From positions 140,411 to 204,410 of the forward strand of contig DLHT01000018.1 in assembly GCA_002483365.1 (NCBI GenBank): a stretch of DNA of 64,000 bases. The letters run 5' to 3'. The notes below the pieces were generated by a model. That model worked only from the letters and a program-made list of their open reading frames with translations, was not told the origin of the DNA and did no database searches. Shown here piece after piece: positions 45,224 through 55,259 of the stretch. The stretch is from Cellvibrio sp. UBA7661. Its GTDB lineage: Bacteria > Pseudomonadota > Gammaproteobacteria > Pseudomonadales > Cellvibrionaceae. The translations under genes were made by a program, and so were the position numbers. Each line of letters starts with the position of its first letter. Within the stretch, counting starts at the first letter, position 1.

Positions 45224-46708
45224 TTAAAACTGTTCGCAAATGTATTTGATTTCAAGATAGTCGGCGATACCATAATGAGCGCCTTCCCTTCCCCACCCAG
45301 AATGTTTGACCCCGCCAAACGGAGCCATTGCGTTTGAAATAACGCCTGTATTAATTCCCAACATACCTGTCACCAAAACCTCAGAAAGCCTTTTTATTCT
45401 TTTGGTATCACGGGTAAAACAATAAGCAGCCAATCCATAATCGGTATTATTTGCAAGTTCGACAACCTCTTCGTCCGAATCAAAAGGCAGTACTGCCACA
45501 ACCGGACCAAAAATCTCTTGTGTTAATAAAATGGAATCACTGGCGATATTGCATAGCATTGTAGGAGGATAATAAAAACCTGTTTCGGCAAGCGATTTCT
45601 CAAGATCAGCTTGATAGGCAATTAAAGCTCCTTTTTTTAAAGCGTCATCGACTAACGTTTGCACTTTGTTAACTGCCGCTTGAGAAATCAAAGGTCCTAT
45701 TTGAGTTTCATTTTCTACGCCATTGCCAATACTCAGTGACTGCATCGCTTGTATCAATTTGGCGCAAAAAATATTTTGGATATTACGATGGATATAAAAT
45801 CGATTGGCACATACGCAGGTTTGTCCTGCATTACGAAACTTGGAAGCCATCGCTCCTGCTACAGCAACATCAAGATCAGCATCTTCAAATACGATAAAAG
45901 GCGCATTACCTCCCAACTCCAAAGTAATACGCTTCACATCATCTGCACATTGCTGGATTAATAATTTTCCAACTCGGGTAGAGCCCGTAAACGAAAGTTT
46001 GCGTACAAGCTTATTTGATGAAAACTCAACACCGATTGAAGACGCGTCAGTGGATGGAACGATATTAATAACGCCTGCGGGAATACCAGCCTCTTCCGCT
46101 AACCATGCAAGCGCTAACGCCGAGAGCGGTGTTTCAGCGGCTGGCTTTGCTACAACAGCACAACCGGCAGCCAAAGCAGGTGCCAGCTTGCGTGCCAGCA
46201 TGGCATTGGGAAAGTTCCAGGGTGTTATTGCCGTTACTACACCCACCGGCTGTTTGATGACAAGTATCCGCTGATCGGGATGTTGTGGTGCGATGACATC
46301 GCCATAGATACGCTTCGCTTCTTCAGCAAACCATTCGATATAACTTGCACCGTAAGCAATTTCAGCGCGCGCTTCGCGCAAGGGTTTGCCTTGCTCCAGT
46401 GTAAGGATTAGCGCTAAATCATCCAAATATTTCAGCACTAAAGCATGCCAGGCATGTAATAAACGGCTACGCTCCTGCGCCGTTTTTTGCCCCCAACTCG
46501 ATTGAGCCTGAGCAGCTGCACTAATTGCCCTGCGAGCATCCTCCGCCCCAGCATCAGCAACCCTGGTAATCAATTCACCGGTAGCCGGGTTCGTCACCGG
46601 AAAATATTTTTTCGAGTCAGACTCGCACCACTTGCCTCCAATGAATGCACCTGTACGAAGCAGTAATGGATTACCAAGTTCGGAGATGGGCATTGATGAA
46701 TCATCCAT
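45224..46708 (-). CDS. gabD: Succinate-semialdehyde dehydrogenase (NAD(P)+)
   Basis: Oxidises succinate semialdehyde to succinate. The 494 residues follow the aldehyde dehydrogenase pattern: substrate and NAD region TPWNFPNAMLARKLAPALAA, FTGSTRVG, the catalytic Glu in LELGGNAP, and the catalytic Cys in NAGQTCVCANR. Similarity in overall segments to GabD (PFGGVKHSGWGREG at the end) favours this substrate, but other semialdehydes are possible. No GABA transaminase gene is adjacent. It is 11 bases from the antiporter gene in the same direction. Confidence 0.87.
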   Translation of the reverse strand: MDDSSMPISELGNPLLLRTGAFIGGKWCESDSKKYFPVTNPATGELITRVADAGAEDARRAISAAAQAQSSWGQKTAQERSRLLHAWHALVLKYLDDLALILTLEQGKPLREARAEIAYGASYIEWFAEEAKRIYGDVIAPQHPDQRILVIKQPVGVVTAITPWNFPNAMLARKLAPALAAGCAVVAKPAAETPLSALALAWLAEEAGIPAGVINIVPSTDASSIGVEFSSNKLVRKLSFTGSTRVGKLLIQQCADDVKRITLELGGNAPFIVFEDADLDVAVAGAMASKFRNAGQTCVCANRFYIHRNIQNIFCAKLIQAMQSLSIGNGVENETQIGPLISQAAVNKVQTLVDDALKKGALIAYQADLEKSLAETGFYYPPTMLCNIASDSILLTQEIFGPVVAVLPFDSDEEVVELANNTDYGLAAYCFTRDTKRIKRLSEVLVTGMLGINTGVISNAMAPFGGVKHSGWGREGAHYGIADYLEIKYICEQF

Positions 46709-46719
46709 AGCAGAAGGGT

Positions 46720-48438
46720 TTATTTTGCAACAGGTTTAACACCGACTTTGCGTACGCTATTACCTTCAACCTCAGCAATAGTCCACAACATCCCGCTCCA
46801 TTCTGATTTATCGCCCACTACAGGTTTGCCCCCTACCATTTCGGTGATCAATTCACCCAAAGTGGTGTGCATTTCATGACCTTTCATATCCAGTCGATAA
46901 AGCATAGCGAGATCACGTAATTCGGCATCACCTTGAATAATAAAATCACCGAAGAAGCTGACATCCAGCGTGCGCTTGGGTGCTTCACTGAATAATCGCC
47001 CTAATGCAGGCAAGTCGTGGTCATGACCCACTACGCATAAAATATCTCCCGCCATCAGGGTGGTACTGCCCGACGGGTGAAGCAATTCCTTATCTCGAAA
47101 TAAAGCCGCAATACGTGTATTTTCCGGCATTTTTAGTTCGCGCAGCGCTGCACCTATGCACCATTTTTCAGCCCCCAGTTTATAAACAAACATTTCCCAT
47201 TGACTGGTCACATGAATTTCAAGACCCGCACGGGATATAGGCGATGGAATTGCCGGCACCACCACATTCGCTTTTCTAGCCGCGAATCCAAGCGTTGTGC
47301 CTTGAACCAACAATGACACCAGTACGATAAAAAAGGCCACATTGAAAAAGAGTTGGGCATTTTCCAATCCCGCCATCAATGGAAAAACAGCCAAAATTAC
47401 CGGTACGGCACCGCGCAATCCAACCCAGGAAATAAATGTTCGCTCTTTAAGATTAAAACTGCGGAAAGGTAAAAGCCCAATGAAGATAGACAGCGGACGA
47501 GCAAATAAAATCATCCATAAAGATAACAACAATGCCGGTATGGCAATAGGAAGCAATTGACTGGGTGTAAGCAATAAGCCCAACACCAGGAACATACCGA
47601 TCTGACTCAACCATGCCAGGCCATCAAACATATGTAAAATGCCGTGACGATTACGAATCGGGCGATTGCCTAATAACAAGCCGCACACATAGACAGTCAG
47701 AATACCGCTACCGCCCAAAAAACCAGACAGCGCAAACAGCATAATCCCACCGCTCACTGCCAATAACGGATACAAACCATCAGCGATAGTCAGACGATTG
47801 ATCAACTGTAATAACAACCAACCTCCAACTAATCCCAAAGCGATTCCAATACCAAACTGTTGGGCAAAGCTGCCCAACACGCCCAAGGTAAATTGGGTCT
47901 GACCAGCTGCAATCATGGCAATCAACGTAACGGTAAGAAACACCGCCATTGGATCATTACTACCCGATTCAATCTCAAGAGTTGAGCCAACACGCTCGTT
48001 CAACCCTTTGCCATTGAGCAGGTTAAATACCACTGCGGCATCGGTTGAGCCTACAATCGCACCTATCAACAAACCCTCTATCAATGACAAATCAAACAAC
48101 CAGGCCGCCGCAATACCGGTCAAACCCGAGGTAATCACAACACCGACTGTAGCCAGTGACAGCGCTGGCCAAAGTGCCACTCGGAAAGTTGTAGTACGTG
48201 TACGCATACCACCATCAAGTAAAATAATGGCTAATGCCAGGTTGCTTACCAGATAAGCGGTAGAGTAATCATTGAACACTATGCCACCGGGGCCATCGAC
48301 CCCCGCCATCATTCCCACTCCCAGAAATATGACCAGGATAGGAACCCCAACACGGGTAGAAATTGAGCTAAGCAAAATACTGGCAGCAACTAAAAGCGCT
48401 CCCACCAGCAAGATGTTATTAATAGTGACTGTGTCCAA
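46720..48438 (-). CDS. cvrA: K+/H+ antiporter (NhaP2/CvrA type)
   Basis: Exchanges potassium for protons across the inner membrane and aids volume and pH control. The 572 residues have about 12-13 TM helices in a Na_H_exchanger domain (to about residue 390) with ALAIILLDGGMRT, GSTDAAVVFNLL and ESGSNDPMAVF, the ion-binding ND motif. A cytoplasmic TrkA-C domain and a C-terminal CorC-like module follow. The three-part architecture and length match NhaP2. Confidence 0.9.
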   Translation of the reverse strand: MDTVTINNILLVGALLVAASILLSSISTRVGVPILVIFLGVGMMAGVDGPGGIVFNDYSTAYLVSNLALAIILLDGGMRTRTTTFRVALWPALSLATVGVVITSGLTGIAAAWLFDLSLIEGLLIGAIVGSTDAAVVFNLLNGKGLNERVGSTLEIESGSNDPMAVFLTVTLIAMIAAGQTQFTLGVLGSFAQQFGIGIALGLVGGWLLLQLINRLTIADGLYPLLAVSGGIMLFALSGFLGGSGILTVYVCGLLLGNRPIRNRHGILHMFDGLAWLSQIGMFLVLGLLLTPSQLLPIAIPALLLSLWMILFARPLSIFIGLLPFRSFNLKERTFISWVGLRGAVPVILAVFPLMAGLENAQLFFNVAFFIVLVSLLVQGTTLGFAARKANVVVPAIPSPISRAGLEIHVTSQWEMFVYKLGAEKWCIGAALRELKMPENTRIAALFRDKELLHPSGSTTLMAGDILCVVGHDHDLPALGRLFSEAPKRTLDVSFFGDFIIQGDAELRDLAMLYRLDMKGHEMHTTLGELITEMVGGKPVVGDKSEWSGMLWTIAEVEGNSVRKVGVKPVAK

Positions 48439-48648
48439 AAAACAACCCTTTCAAAGAATTCCAATAAAAACAAATACTAAGTCGCAGCGATTGTAACCTG
48501 ATGCGGCTGGATGCTGTCAAAAGGCTCACCGTTAACAATCAGTAAAGCCTATATATGTGAAAAAAAATAGCTGCCCCATATTTGCGCAACAGCGCCGGCA
48601 ATTCCAGCTATAATCGCGCCATAATCCTTACTTTATAAGTTGTACCCC

Positions 48649-50646
48649 ATGCTCAATAAAGATGCCCTGCAACAACTCGCCCAACTCAAGTCTGCTATTT
48701 CAGTCAGTAAAGACATTTCTCAAGGACTCGTACGCACCACCACCAAACGTTTTGGTTTTTTATTATTAGATGATGGTCGCGAGGCGTTTATCGATCCAGA
48801 TCAAATGATGCGAGTGCTGCCAGATGATCGTGTCGAAGCTGAAATTACAACCAATAACAAGGGTCAATTTGAAGCAAAATTGACCAGACTCATTACGCCT
48901 GGACTACAGGAATTCGTGGGGCGTTATGTCAATAAGGGTACTGCCGATTTTGTTGAGCCCGACATAAACAATTTTAATCGCTGGTTGTTTATTCCTCCAC
49001 AAGAGCGCAAAGGCTTTAAAGTAGGCGATTTAATCCACTGTACTGTTGCGCGCCACCCGTTTAATAATGATGGCAAAGTACAAATCCATATCCTTAATCG
49101 TATAGGAACTCCCGATGAACCCGGCGTAGAAAGCCGTTACAGCATCGCCAAATTCCAAATTCCTTTTGAGTGGCCCACAGCTGCACAAACGCAAGCAGGT
49201 AGTATCAACTGGTCTCCACTTACCTTTGAGAACAATGAGCAGGATTTAACTCACCTACCCTTTGTCACAATAGACTCCGAAAATACACGTGACATGGATG
49301 ATGCGATTTATATTGCATCAAATGACAATGGCTGGGAATTGTTTACAGCAATTGCGGACCCAAGCAAGCACATCACATTTGATAGCCCACTTGAGCAAAC
49401 AGCACGTGCCCGCGCCAGCACACACTACTTACTTGGGCAGACCGTCACTATGCTGCCGGTTGACCTTTCCCATGACACCTACTCACTAGTGCCGGAACAA
49501 AAACGGCCTGCATTAGTTTGTAAAATGCAAATCCAGCACGACGGGACTATCAGTTCATTCACTTTTGTTGAAGCACAAATCCGCTCTCATCACAAATTAA
49601 GCTACCAAGGTGTATTCGATGCACTGATGGAAACAAGCGACTCATCGCTTGGAGCACCAGCTTTTATTCATAATATGCTGATGGAATTGAAAGTGTGTGC
49701 GCAAGCGCGTGCGCAATATCGTCAAAGCAATGCATTAATAATGGAAGAGCGTCCTGATTATTCTTTTGTATTGAATGAACAGAAAAAAATTGACCATATT
49801 GAAAAACGCGAACGCAATATTGCACACCGCATGATTGAAGAAGCCATGCTGGCTACCAACTTATGCGCTGGCGAATTCTTTTTGCAACATCCGGGTTATG
49901 GGATTTTCTCAGGACACATCGGTTTTCGCCCTGAGCGTATTAATGATGCACTAGCATTAATCCAGGAAGATCGCCCGGATTTAAGCCCGGGCGATCTGAC
50001 ACAATTGGATGCATTTATAAGGTTATTCCGCGAATTGCGTTTGAACCCAACGAACCATCCTGCAAGTAGCGCACTGCACTCATTGTTGCAGCGCATGCTT
50101 CAGGCTGGCTCGCTGACGTTTGAACCAACCCCACACTTTGGCTTGGGTTTTCGGGCTTATGCGATGGCGACATCCCCCATTCGCCGTTACAACGATTTAT
50201 TCAACCACATCGCTATTAAACGTATTTTACGTGGCGAACCGCCCATTGATATTTTGGATAAGAAACAATTCGCAGGCGCTCTGCAAAACCAGCTGAATAA
50301 TGGTCGCCAAGCAGGCCGCTATACAGAAACCTGGCTGGGTTGCCAGTATGCAGCCCAGCACATAGGGAGCCTGCATCAAGGCAGTGTTGCACTAGTTAAT
50401 TCATTCGGCTTGGGCATAAAACTCGATGACTGGGGATTAGATGGCTATGCATTACTTGCACCCAAAGAGGGCAATATTAAAGCGCAGTTCGATTCGCGCC
50501 GACTAAGTTTGACTATCGATGGAAAAACCTGGCGTTTGGACGATAAAGTCTACGTTCTGGTGAAAGATGTCGATATTGAAAAACGCAAAATAGGATTGGA
50601 AATTATTAGCGAAGAAACTGCGCAGCGCTTAAGTGCATGGCTTTAA
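48649..50646 (+). CDS. rnb: Exoribonuclease II (RNase II/Rnb)
   Basis: Degrades single-stranded RNA from the 3' end. The 665 residues have cold-shock-like OB domains at the N-terminus, the catalytic RNB domain (about 195-540) with the acidic cluster SENTRDMDDAIYI, and a C-terminal S1-like domain (VALVNSFGLGIKL onward). The ATG at 48649 is chosen over a TTG three codons earlier. It may be co-transcribed with the EVE gene 27 bases downstream. Confidence 0.93.
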   Translation: MLNKDALQQLAQLKSAISVSKDISQGLVRTTTKRFGFLLLDDGREAFIDPDQMMRVLPDDRVEAEITTNNKGQFEAKLTRLITPGLQEFVGRYVNKGTADFVEPDINNFNRWLFIPPQERKGFKVGDLIHCTVARHPFNNDGKVQIHILNRIGTPDEPGVESRYSIAKFQIPFEWPTAAQTQAGSINWSPLTFENNEQDLTHLPFVTIDSENTRDMDDAIYIASNDNGWELFTAIADPSKHITFDSPLEQTARARASTHYLLGQTVTMLPVDLSHDTYSLVPEQKRPALVCKMQIQHDGTISSFTFVEAQIRSHHKLSYQGVFDALMETSDSSLGAPAFIHNMLMELKVCAQARAQYRQSNALIMEERPDYSFVLNEQKKIDHIEKRERNIAHRMIEEAMLATNLCAGEFFLQHPGYGIFSGHIGFRPERINDALALIQEDRPDLSPGDLTQLDAFIRLFRELRLNPTNHPASSALHSLLQRMLQAGSLTFEPTPHFGLGFRAYAMATSPIRRYNDLFNHIAIKRILRGEPPIDILDKKQFAGALQNQLNNGRQAGRYTETWLGCQYAAQHIGSLHQGSVALVNSFGLGIKLDDWGLDGYALLAPKEGNIKAQFDSRRLSLTIDGKTWRLDDKVYVLVKDVDIEKRKIGLEIISEETAQRLSAWL

Positions 50647-50673
50647 TTAACACACCCTCAAACGAGAGGATTT

Positions 50674-51150
50674 ATGACGCAGAAATATTGGTTATTCAAA
50701 GCGGAACCCCATATTTATGGCATAAATCATCTCGCTTCGGCGCCAAACAAAACTGGCCGCTGGGATGGCATTCGCAATTATCAGGCAAGGAATTTTTTGC
50801 GCGATCACGTAAAGCTTGGTGACGAAGTCTTTATCTACCATAGTAGCTGTAAAAATGTTGGCATTGTTGGTACTGCAAAGGTTGTGAAAACGGCCTACCC
50901 AGACCCCACACAATTTAATCCGGAAAGTAATTACTACGACCCAAAATCAACACCGGAAAATCCGCGCTGGTTTTCAGTGGATATCCAACTGACTACAATA
51001 TTTCCGCGGTTGATTCCGCTGGCTGAAATTAAAGCACACCCTCAATTACAAGATATGGTGCTAGTGAAACAAGGCCGGTTATCCACGCAACCAGTAACAC
51101 TATCGGAGTGGAAATTAATATCCGGGCTTGCCAGTACTCCCTGCTCATAA
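50674..51150 (+). CDS. EVE-domain protein
   Basis: A 158-residue single EVE (PUA-like) domain. It starts YWLFKAEPHIYGINHL, then the conserved TGRWDGIRNYQARNFLRD and GDEVFIYHS, typical of this family of modified-base readers. GAGAGGA lies upstream of the ATG. It follows rnb closely, so may act with RNA turnover; such proteins also occur with defence genes, but none is nearby here. Binding target unknown. Confidence 0.88.
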   Translation: MTQKYWLFKAEPHIYGINHLASAPNKTGRWDGIRNYQARNFLRDHVKLGDEVFIYHSSCKNVGIVGTAKVVKTAYPDPTQFNPESNYYDPKSTPENPRWFSVDIQLTTIFPRLIPLAEIKAHPQLQDMVLVKQGRLSTQPVTLSEWKLISGLASTPCS

Positions 51151-51336
51151 TTTTTAGCTGAAACAAGAAAAGTGTCGATTTATTTGACACAAAAAACTTG
51201 CACTTAATGATACCAACCGATATCACATTGATTTTATTGTGATTTTTTCAAGCAGAAAAGTAGCATTTAAATTGCTTTCAAAATGTTGAATTTAGCGCCA
51301 TCATTCTGTTATTGAACACTGTCGGGAACAGCTACC

Positions 51337-51882
51337 ATGAAGAAATTGATTTCTACCCTAATTATCACTGCATCTTTGTGTGCTGGGCATTCGGCAAACG
51401 CTTACGTCATTCAGGTTGGTAGCTTTGCAGGTACCAATGTCGGTGTTGAAGATACGTTATTGGCAACCGTAACCGGATTAGCCAATAGCAACCCTACAAC
51501 TGAGACCGACTGGGTTAACTCAATACTTCATCCGGACACCACTTTCGTAATCAAAGAAGAGAAAGTGAATTATTTTGCCACCGAATCTGCGAACATTTTT
51601 GCGTTCGAACTGCAATCAACTCCAGGATATTTCCTGATCAAAAATGCACGCTGGTGGGCTGTTTTTGAAAACAATGCCAATGCCAATTGGGGGGTAGTAG
51701 ATTTTTCCAAATTAGAGGCTGGATTCAAACTACCTGACTTAAAATCATTGACGATTAGTCACGTCAGTGAATTTGGCAAATACACCAAAACTGAAGTTTC
51801 CGAGCCGTCCACTTTGCTGTTGACTTGCTTAGGTCTGTTGGGGCTTGGTTTGGCTCGTCGTAGACAAAAAAATCTCAAGTAA
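51337..51882 (+). CDS. PEP-CTERM sorting-domain secreted protein
   Basis: A 181-residue exported protein with a signal peptide (cleavage after NAYA-like residues near 22) and a C-terminal sorting tail: SEPSTLL, a TM-like run and the basic RRRQ end. This is the PEP-CTERM pattern recognised by exosortase, usually linked to exopolysaccharide. The middle part (about residues 25-150) is not recognised. It is monocistronic and its own ribosome site lies upstream. The last bases form a tandem duplication (51871-51913). No exosortase gene is in this window. Confidence 0.85.
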   Translation: MKKLISTLIITASLCAGHSANAYVIQVGSFAGTNVGVEDTLLATVTGLANSNPTTETDWVNSILHPDTTFVIKEEKVNYFATESANIFAFELQSTPGYFLIKNARWWAVFENNANANWGVVDFSKLEAGFKLPDLKSLTISHVSEFGKYTKTEVSEPSTLLLTCLGLLGLGLARRRQKNLK

Positions 51883-51913
51883 AAACAAAAACAATCTCAA
51901 GTAAAAACAAAAA
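51871..51913. repeat. Tandem 21-bp repeat duplicating the end of the PEP-CTERM gene
   Basis: Two identical 21-base units (51871-51891 and 51893-51913) one base apart. The first holds the last three codons and the stop (AAT CTC AAG TAA); the second repeats them beyond the stop. It looks like a recent local duplication or slippage. Confidence 0.85.
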
Positions 51914-51939
51914 GGCCAGCAAAAACTGCTGGCCTTTTT
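51909..51939. terminator. Bidirectional terminator between the PEP-CTERM gene and next convergent gene
   Basis: A 13-bp stem (AAAAAGGCCAGCA with TGCTGGCCTTTTT) and AAAAC loop, between convergent genes. Its left arm lies partly in the second tandem repeat. Confidence 0.9.
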
Positions 51940-51940
51940 A

Positions 51941-53461
51941 CTACTCATCCGCCATCCGATCCTGCGCTTTACTCACACCCGTTTCAGGTTCATCCATTTC
52001 ATCAGCCGGATCAACGCCAGAGTCATCGCCATCTTCTTCGTCCTCTTCAGTCTCGAGCAATTCTCCATTCATCTGACTTTCTTCTATCAGAATAGCTTCA
52101 GGAGTTTGAATACCGATGTGGTAAGCAGCAAATCCGGGCAACACCACTTGATCCAACGCCATCCCGATAATGCGACCATTGTATGGTGACTTAATAGTAG
52201 TGCGCGCATTAGTAATAGGATCTGTAACGGTACCTAAAACATCCTCTTCTTTAACTCGTTGCCCCAAGGTAGCCTTGCTAAATAAAATGCCACTCTGGTT
52301 TGCGCGTACCCATGCTGAGCGATAATAAACAGGGGCAATACGATTCCAGCGCTTTTGTTTACCATACATTCCTGTTTTGGCTAGCAATGTATTAATTGCC
52401 ATTACCCCCTCCTCCACTACATCGCTCTGCATTGCCATTGGTTCACCTGCCTCCAATGTAACCGCTGGAATGCCTGCGCGCACAGCCGCTGCTCGGAGAG
52501 AGTTCGGATTACCGCGACCATTCAACACGGCGATTACACCAAAATTCTGTGCAAGACGCGCTACGTTTTCATCAGAAAGATCCGCGCGTAACTGTGGAAG
52601 ATTTGTGCGGTGAAACGACCCGGTATGAAGATCTACAAGGGAGTCACAATGCATAATAATTTTACTGAAGAAGGAGTGCGCTAAACGCGATGCAGAGCTG
52701 CCGCGAGTGTTCCCAGGAAAATAACGATTCCAATCACGACGATCAGGCAAGTAACGGGAGTTGCGGCGAAATCCCATAATGTTCGCCACAGGTACACCAA
52801 TAATAGTACCGTTTAATTTAGCGGGATCGATGTTAAAAATAACGCGACGAATCATTTCAATTCCATTTAATTCATCACCATGAACTGCTGCAGTCAGGCA
52901 CAATGTTTTTCCGGGGGTTGCGCCATTCACAACCAAAACAGGCGTTGCTTCGCTAAACGTTCCTACCGCTGCATCTGAATTCCAGGTTAAACGTACTGAA
53001 GAGTTGGGTTTTACTTCTGTATCCAAAATAAATTTGGATAGAGTTATGGTGTCATCCGCAATTGTCTCACTGAAAGATTGTGCGCTATGACTGGATTTCG
53101 CTGAAGATGTTATCTGTACTGCACTGGATACAGCCGTACTCGCCACAGCACTGCTGAACCCAATCACCGAACTTACAGTGGACGATTGCGTGCTGGATGA
53201 CTGCCCTATAGCAGAGGATGATATTTCAGCGTTTATTGCTGAACTGCTACTAATCTCAGTACTAGCAGCTGAGCTGGATGATGATGCTGTAATGATAGGC
53301 TTGCGGCTTGATGCAGCATGTTGTGCGAGAAGTAAAACGGATGAATCACCAGATGAACTGGAATTTGTTTGCGCCAACACAAGGCCGGAATAAAAAAATC
53401 CAACAGAAAGCAGACAAGCAGAAAATAAATTAATGACCAACAAGGGAAACTTTCGCTGCAT
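51941..53461 (-). CDS. Secreted aspartoacylase/AstE-like (M14-type) zinc protein with Ser linker
   Basis: A 506-residue secreted protein. It has a signal peptide (about 1-30), a serine-rich linker (about 33-130), an AstE/aspartoacylase-type zinc domain (about 165-430), and an acidic tail (about 460-506). Zinc-site motifs are H194-G-D-E197 and H279 in DLHTGS; E336 in TLEAGEP is the likely catalytic Glu. Poly-Ser linkers are typical of Cellvibrio secreted enzymes. Related proteins hydrolyse acyl amino acids or peptides; the substrate here is unknown. The linker and tail suggest work outside the cytoplasm. Confidence 0.75.
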   Translation of the reverse strand: MQRKFPLLVINLFSACLLSVGFFYSGLVLAQTNSSSSGDSSVLLLAQHAASSRKPIITASSSSSAASTEISSSSAINAEISSSAIGQSSSTQSSTVSSVIGFSSAVASTAVSSAVQITSSAKSSHSAQSFSETIADDTITLSKFILDTEVKPNSSVRLTWNSDAAVGTFSEATPVLVVNGATPGKTLCLTAAVHGDELNGIEMIRRVIFNIDPAKLNGTIIGVPVANIMGFRRNSRYLPDRRDWNRYFPGNTRGSSASRLAHSFFSKIIMHCDSLVDLHTGSFHRTNLPQLRADLSDENVARLAQNFGVIAVLNGRGNPNSLRAAAVRAGIPAVTLEAGEPMAMQSDVVEEGVMAINTLLAKTGMYGKQKRWNRIAPVYYRSAWVRANQSGILFSKATLGQRVKEEDVLGTVTDPITNARTTIKSPYNGRIIGMALDQVVLPGFAAYHIGIQTPEAILIEESQMNGELLETEEDEEDGDDSGVDPADEMDEPETGVSKAQDRMADE

Positions 53462-53545
53462 AAACTCAGTATCTCATTAGTATAGGAATGTTACTGTACA
53501 GCACACATCCGTGTGATTAATCCTGAACAATGATTTAACAGAAGA

Positions 53546-55123
53546 TCATTCCCATTCAATAGTTGCAGGCGGCTTGCTTGATACGTCATAGCAAACACGC
53601 GATACACCAGAGATTTCATTGATAATACGACCTGAAACCTTTTCAAGTAGCTCATAAGGCAAATGAGCCCATCGTGCAGTCATAAAATCAACAGTCTCTA
53701 CAGCGCGCAACGAAATTACCCATTCGTAACGACGGCCATCACCTACTACCCCAACCGATTTTACTGGAAGGAATACAGCGAACGCCTGCGAGGTTTTGTG
53801 ATACCAACCGGATGCATGTAACTCCTCAAGAAAAATAGCATCGGCTTCGCGCAGGATATCAGCGTATTCTTTTTTCACTTCGCCAAGAATACGGACTCCC
53901 AAGCCGGGACCAGGGAATGGGTGGCGATAAACCATATCGTAGGGCAACCCCAACTCTAAACCAATCGCACGCACTTCATCTTTGAATAATTCTCGCAACG
54001 GCTCAACAAGCTTGAATGCCATATCTTCTGGCAAACCACCCACATTGTGGTGCGATTTAATAACATGAGCCTTTCCGGTTTTTGCAGCGGCAGACTCAAT
54101 CACATCGGGATAAATAGTGCCTTGGGCTAACCATTTAACATCCTTGAGTTTGGTTGCTTCGACATCGAAGACATCGATAAAAGTACCACCAATAATTTTG
54201 CGTTTTTTCTCAGGGTCGTTCACACCCGCAAGCTTACTGAGAAACTGTTCTTCTGCATCAGCACGAATAACACGCACGCCCATATTTTTGGCGAACATGT
54301 CCATGACTTGGTCGCCTTCGTTTTTACGCAGCAAACCGTTATCAACAAATACGCACGTCAGTTGATCGCCAATTGCTTTGTGTAATAACGCTGCAACCAC
54401 TGAGGAATCCACGCCGCCAGAAAGACCAAGTAACACTTTGTCTGTACCAACTTGCGCTTTAACTTTTTTAATCGCATCTTCAACGATATTTGCAGGTGTC
54501 CACAAGGGTTCACAGCCACAGGTTTGCAGAACAAAGTGTTCAAACATGCGCTTACCTTGCAATGTATGAGTTACTTCGGGATGAAACTGCACACCATAGA
54601 ATTTTTTAGCTTCGTCATACATGCCAGCAATTGCACACGACGGTGTTGATGCCATTAAACGAAAGCCTTCCGGCATTTTCGTCACTTTGTCACCGTGGCT
54701 CATCCAAACATCAAGCAATGCGCTACCATCTTGATCGACATGGTCTTTGATATCGTTAAACAGTGATGATTCTCCATGCACTTTTATTTGCGCATAGCCA
54801 AACTCACGAACATTCGAACCTTCTACTGCACCACCCATTTGCTCTGCCATGGTTTGCATGCCATAGCAAATACCAAAAACCGGCACACCCAAATCAAATA
54901 CTGCTTTTGGCGCACGCGGTGAATTTGCTTCGTGAACCGATTCTGGTCCACCCGCCAAAATAATGCCTTTTGGATTGTATTCGCGAATTTCGTCGTCACT
55001 CATATCCCAAGCGCGGATCTCCGAAAATACGCCAATCTCGCGTACGCGACGTGCAATTAACTGGGTGTACTGTGAACCGAAATCCAAAATAAGAATTCGC
55101 TGTGCATGAATATCATGAGACAT
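53546..55123 (-). CDS. guaA: GMP synthase (glutamine-hydrolysing)
   Basis: Converts XMP to GMP using glutamine. The 525 residues contain an N-terminal glutamine amidotransferase with GGPESV, the nucleophile Cys in VFGICYGMQTMA and HPEVTHT, an ATP pyrophosphatase with LSGGVDSSV, and the C-terminal dimerisation domain. It lies downstream of guaB in the same direction, 136 bases apart, with a terminator between. Confidence 0.97.
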   Translation of the reverse strand: MSHDIHAQRILILDFGSQYTQLIARRVREIGVFSEIRAWDMSDDEIREYNPKGIILAGGPESVHEANSPRAPKAVFDLGVPVFGICYGMQTMAEQMGGAVEGSNVREFGYAQIKVHGESSLFNDIKDHVDQDGSALLDVWMSHGDKVTKMPEGFRLMASTPSCAIAGMYDEAKKFYGVQFHPEVTHTLQGKRMFEHFVLQTCGCEPLWTPANIVEDAIKKVKAQVGTDKVLLGLSGGVDSSVVAALLHKAIGDQLTCVFVDNGLLRKNEGDQVMDMFAKNMGVRVIRADAEEQFLSKLAGVNDPEKKRKIIGGTFIDVFDVEATKLKDVKWLAQGTIYPDVIESAAAKTGKAHVIKSHHNVGGLPEDMAFKLVEPLRELFKDEVRAIGLELGLPYDMVYRHPFPGPGLGVRILGEVKKEYADILREADAIFLEELHASGWYHKTSQAFAVFLPVKSVGVVGDGRRYEWVISLRAVETVDFMTARWAHLPYELLEKVSGRIINEISGVSRVCYDVSSKPPATIEWE

Positions 55124-55187
55124 GTTGTGCCCTGCTCGAAATAAAAAATCAGAAAATAAAATATTAAAAATGAATTCTGCTGAAACG

Positions 55188-55214
55188 AAAAACTCGGGCT
55201 TAACCCGAGTTTTT
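55188..55214. terminator. Terminator between guaB and guaA
   Basis: An 11-bp stem (AAAAACTCGGG with CCCGAGTTTTT) and CTTAA loop. It separates guaB from guaA, so guaA may depend on partial readthrough or its own promoter. Confidence 0.85.
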
Positions 55215-55259
55215 CTTCTCTACTGCGCTTGTTACGCACATCTTAGTAAAAACCACTAA

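Noticed and set aside
45112..45318. 68-residue leftward frame at the end of gabD
   Set aside because: Overlaps gabD in another frame and runs into AT-rich spacer; no supporting signal.
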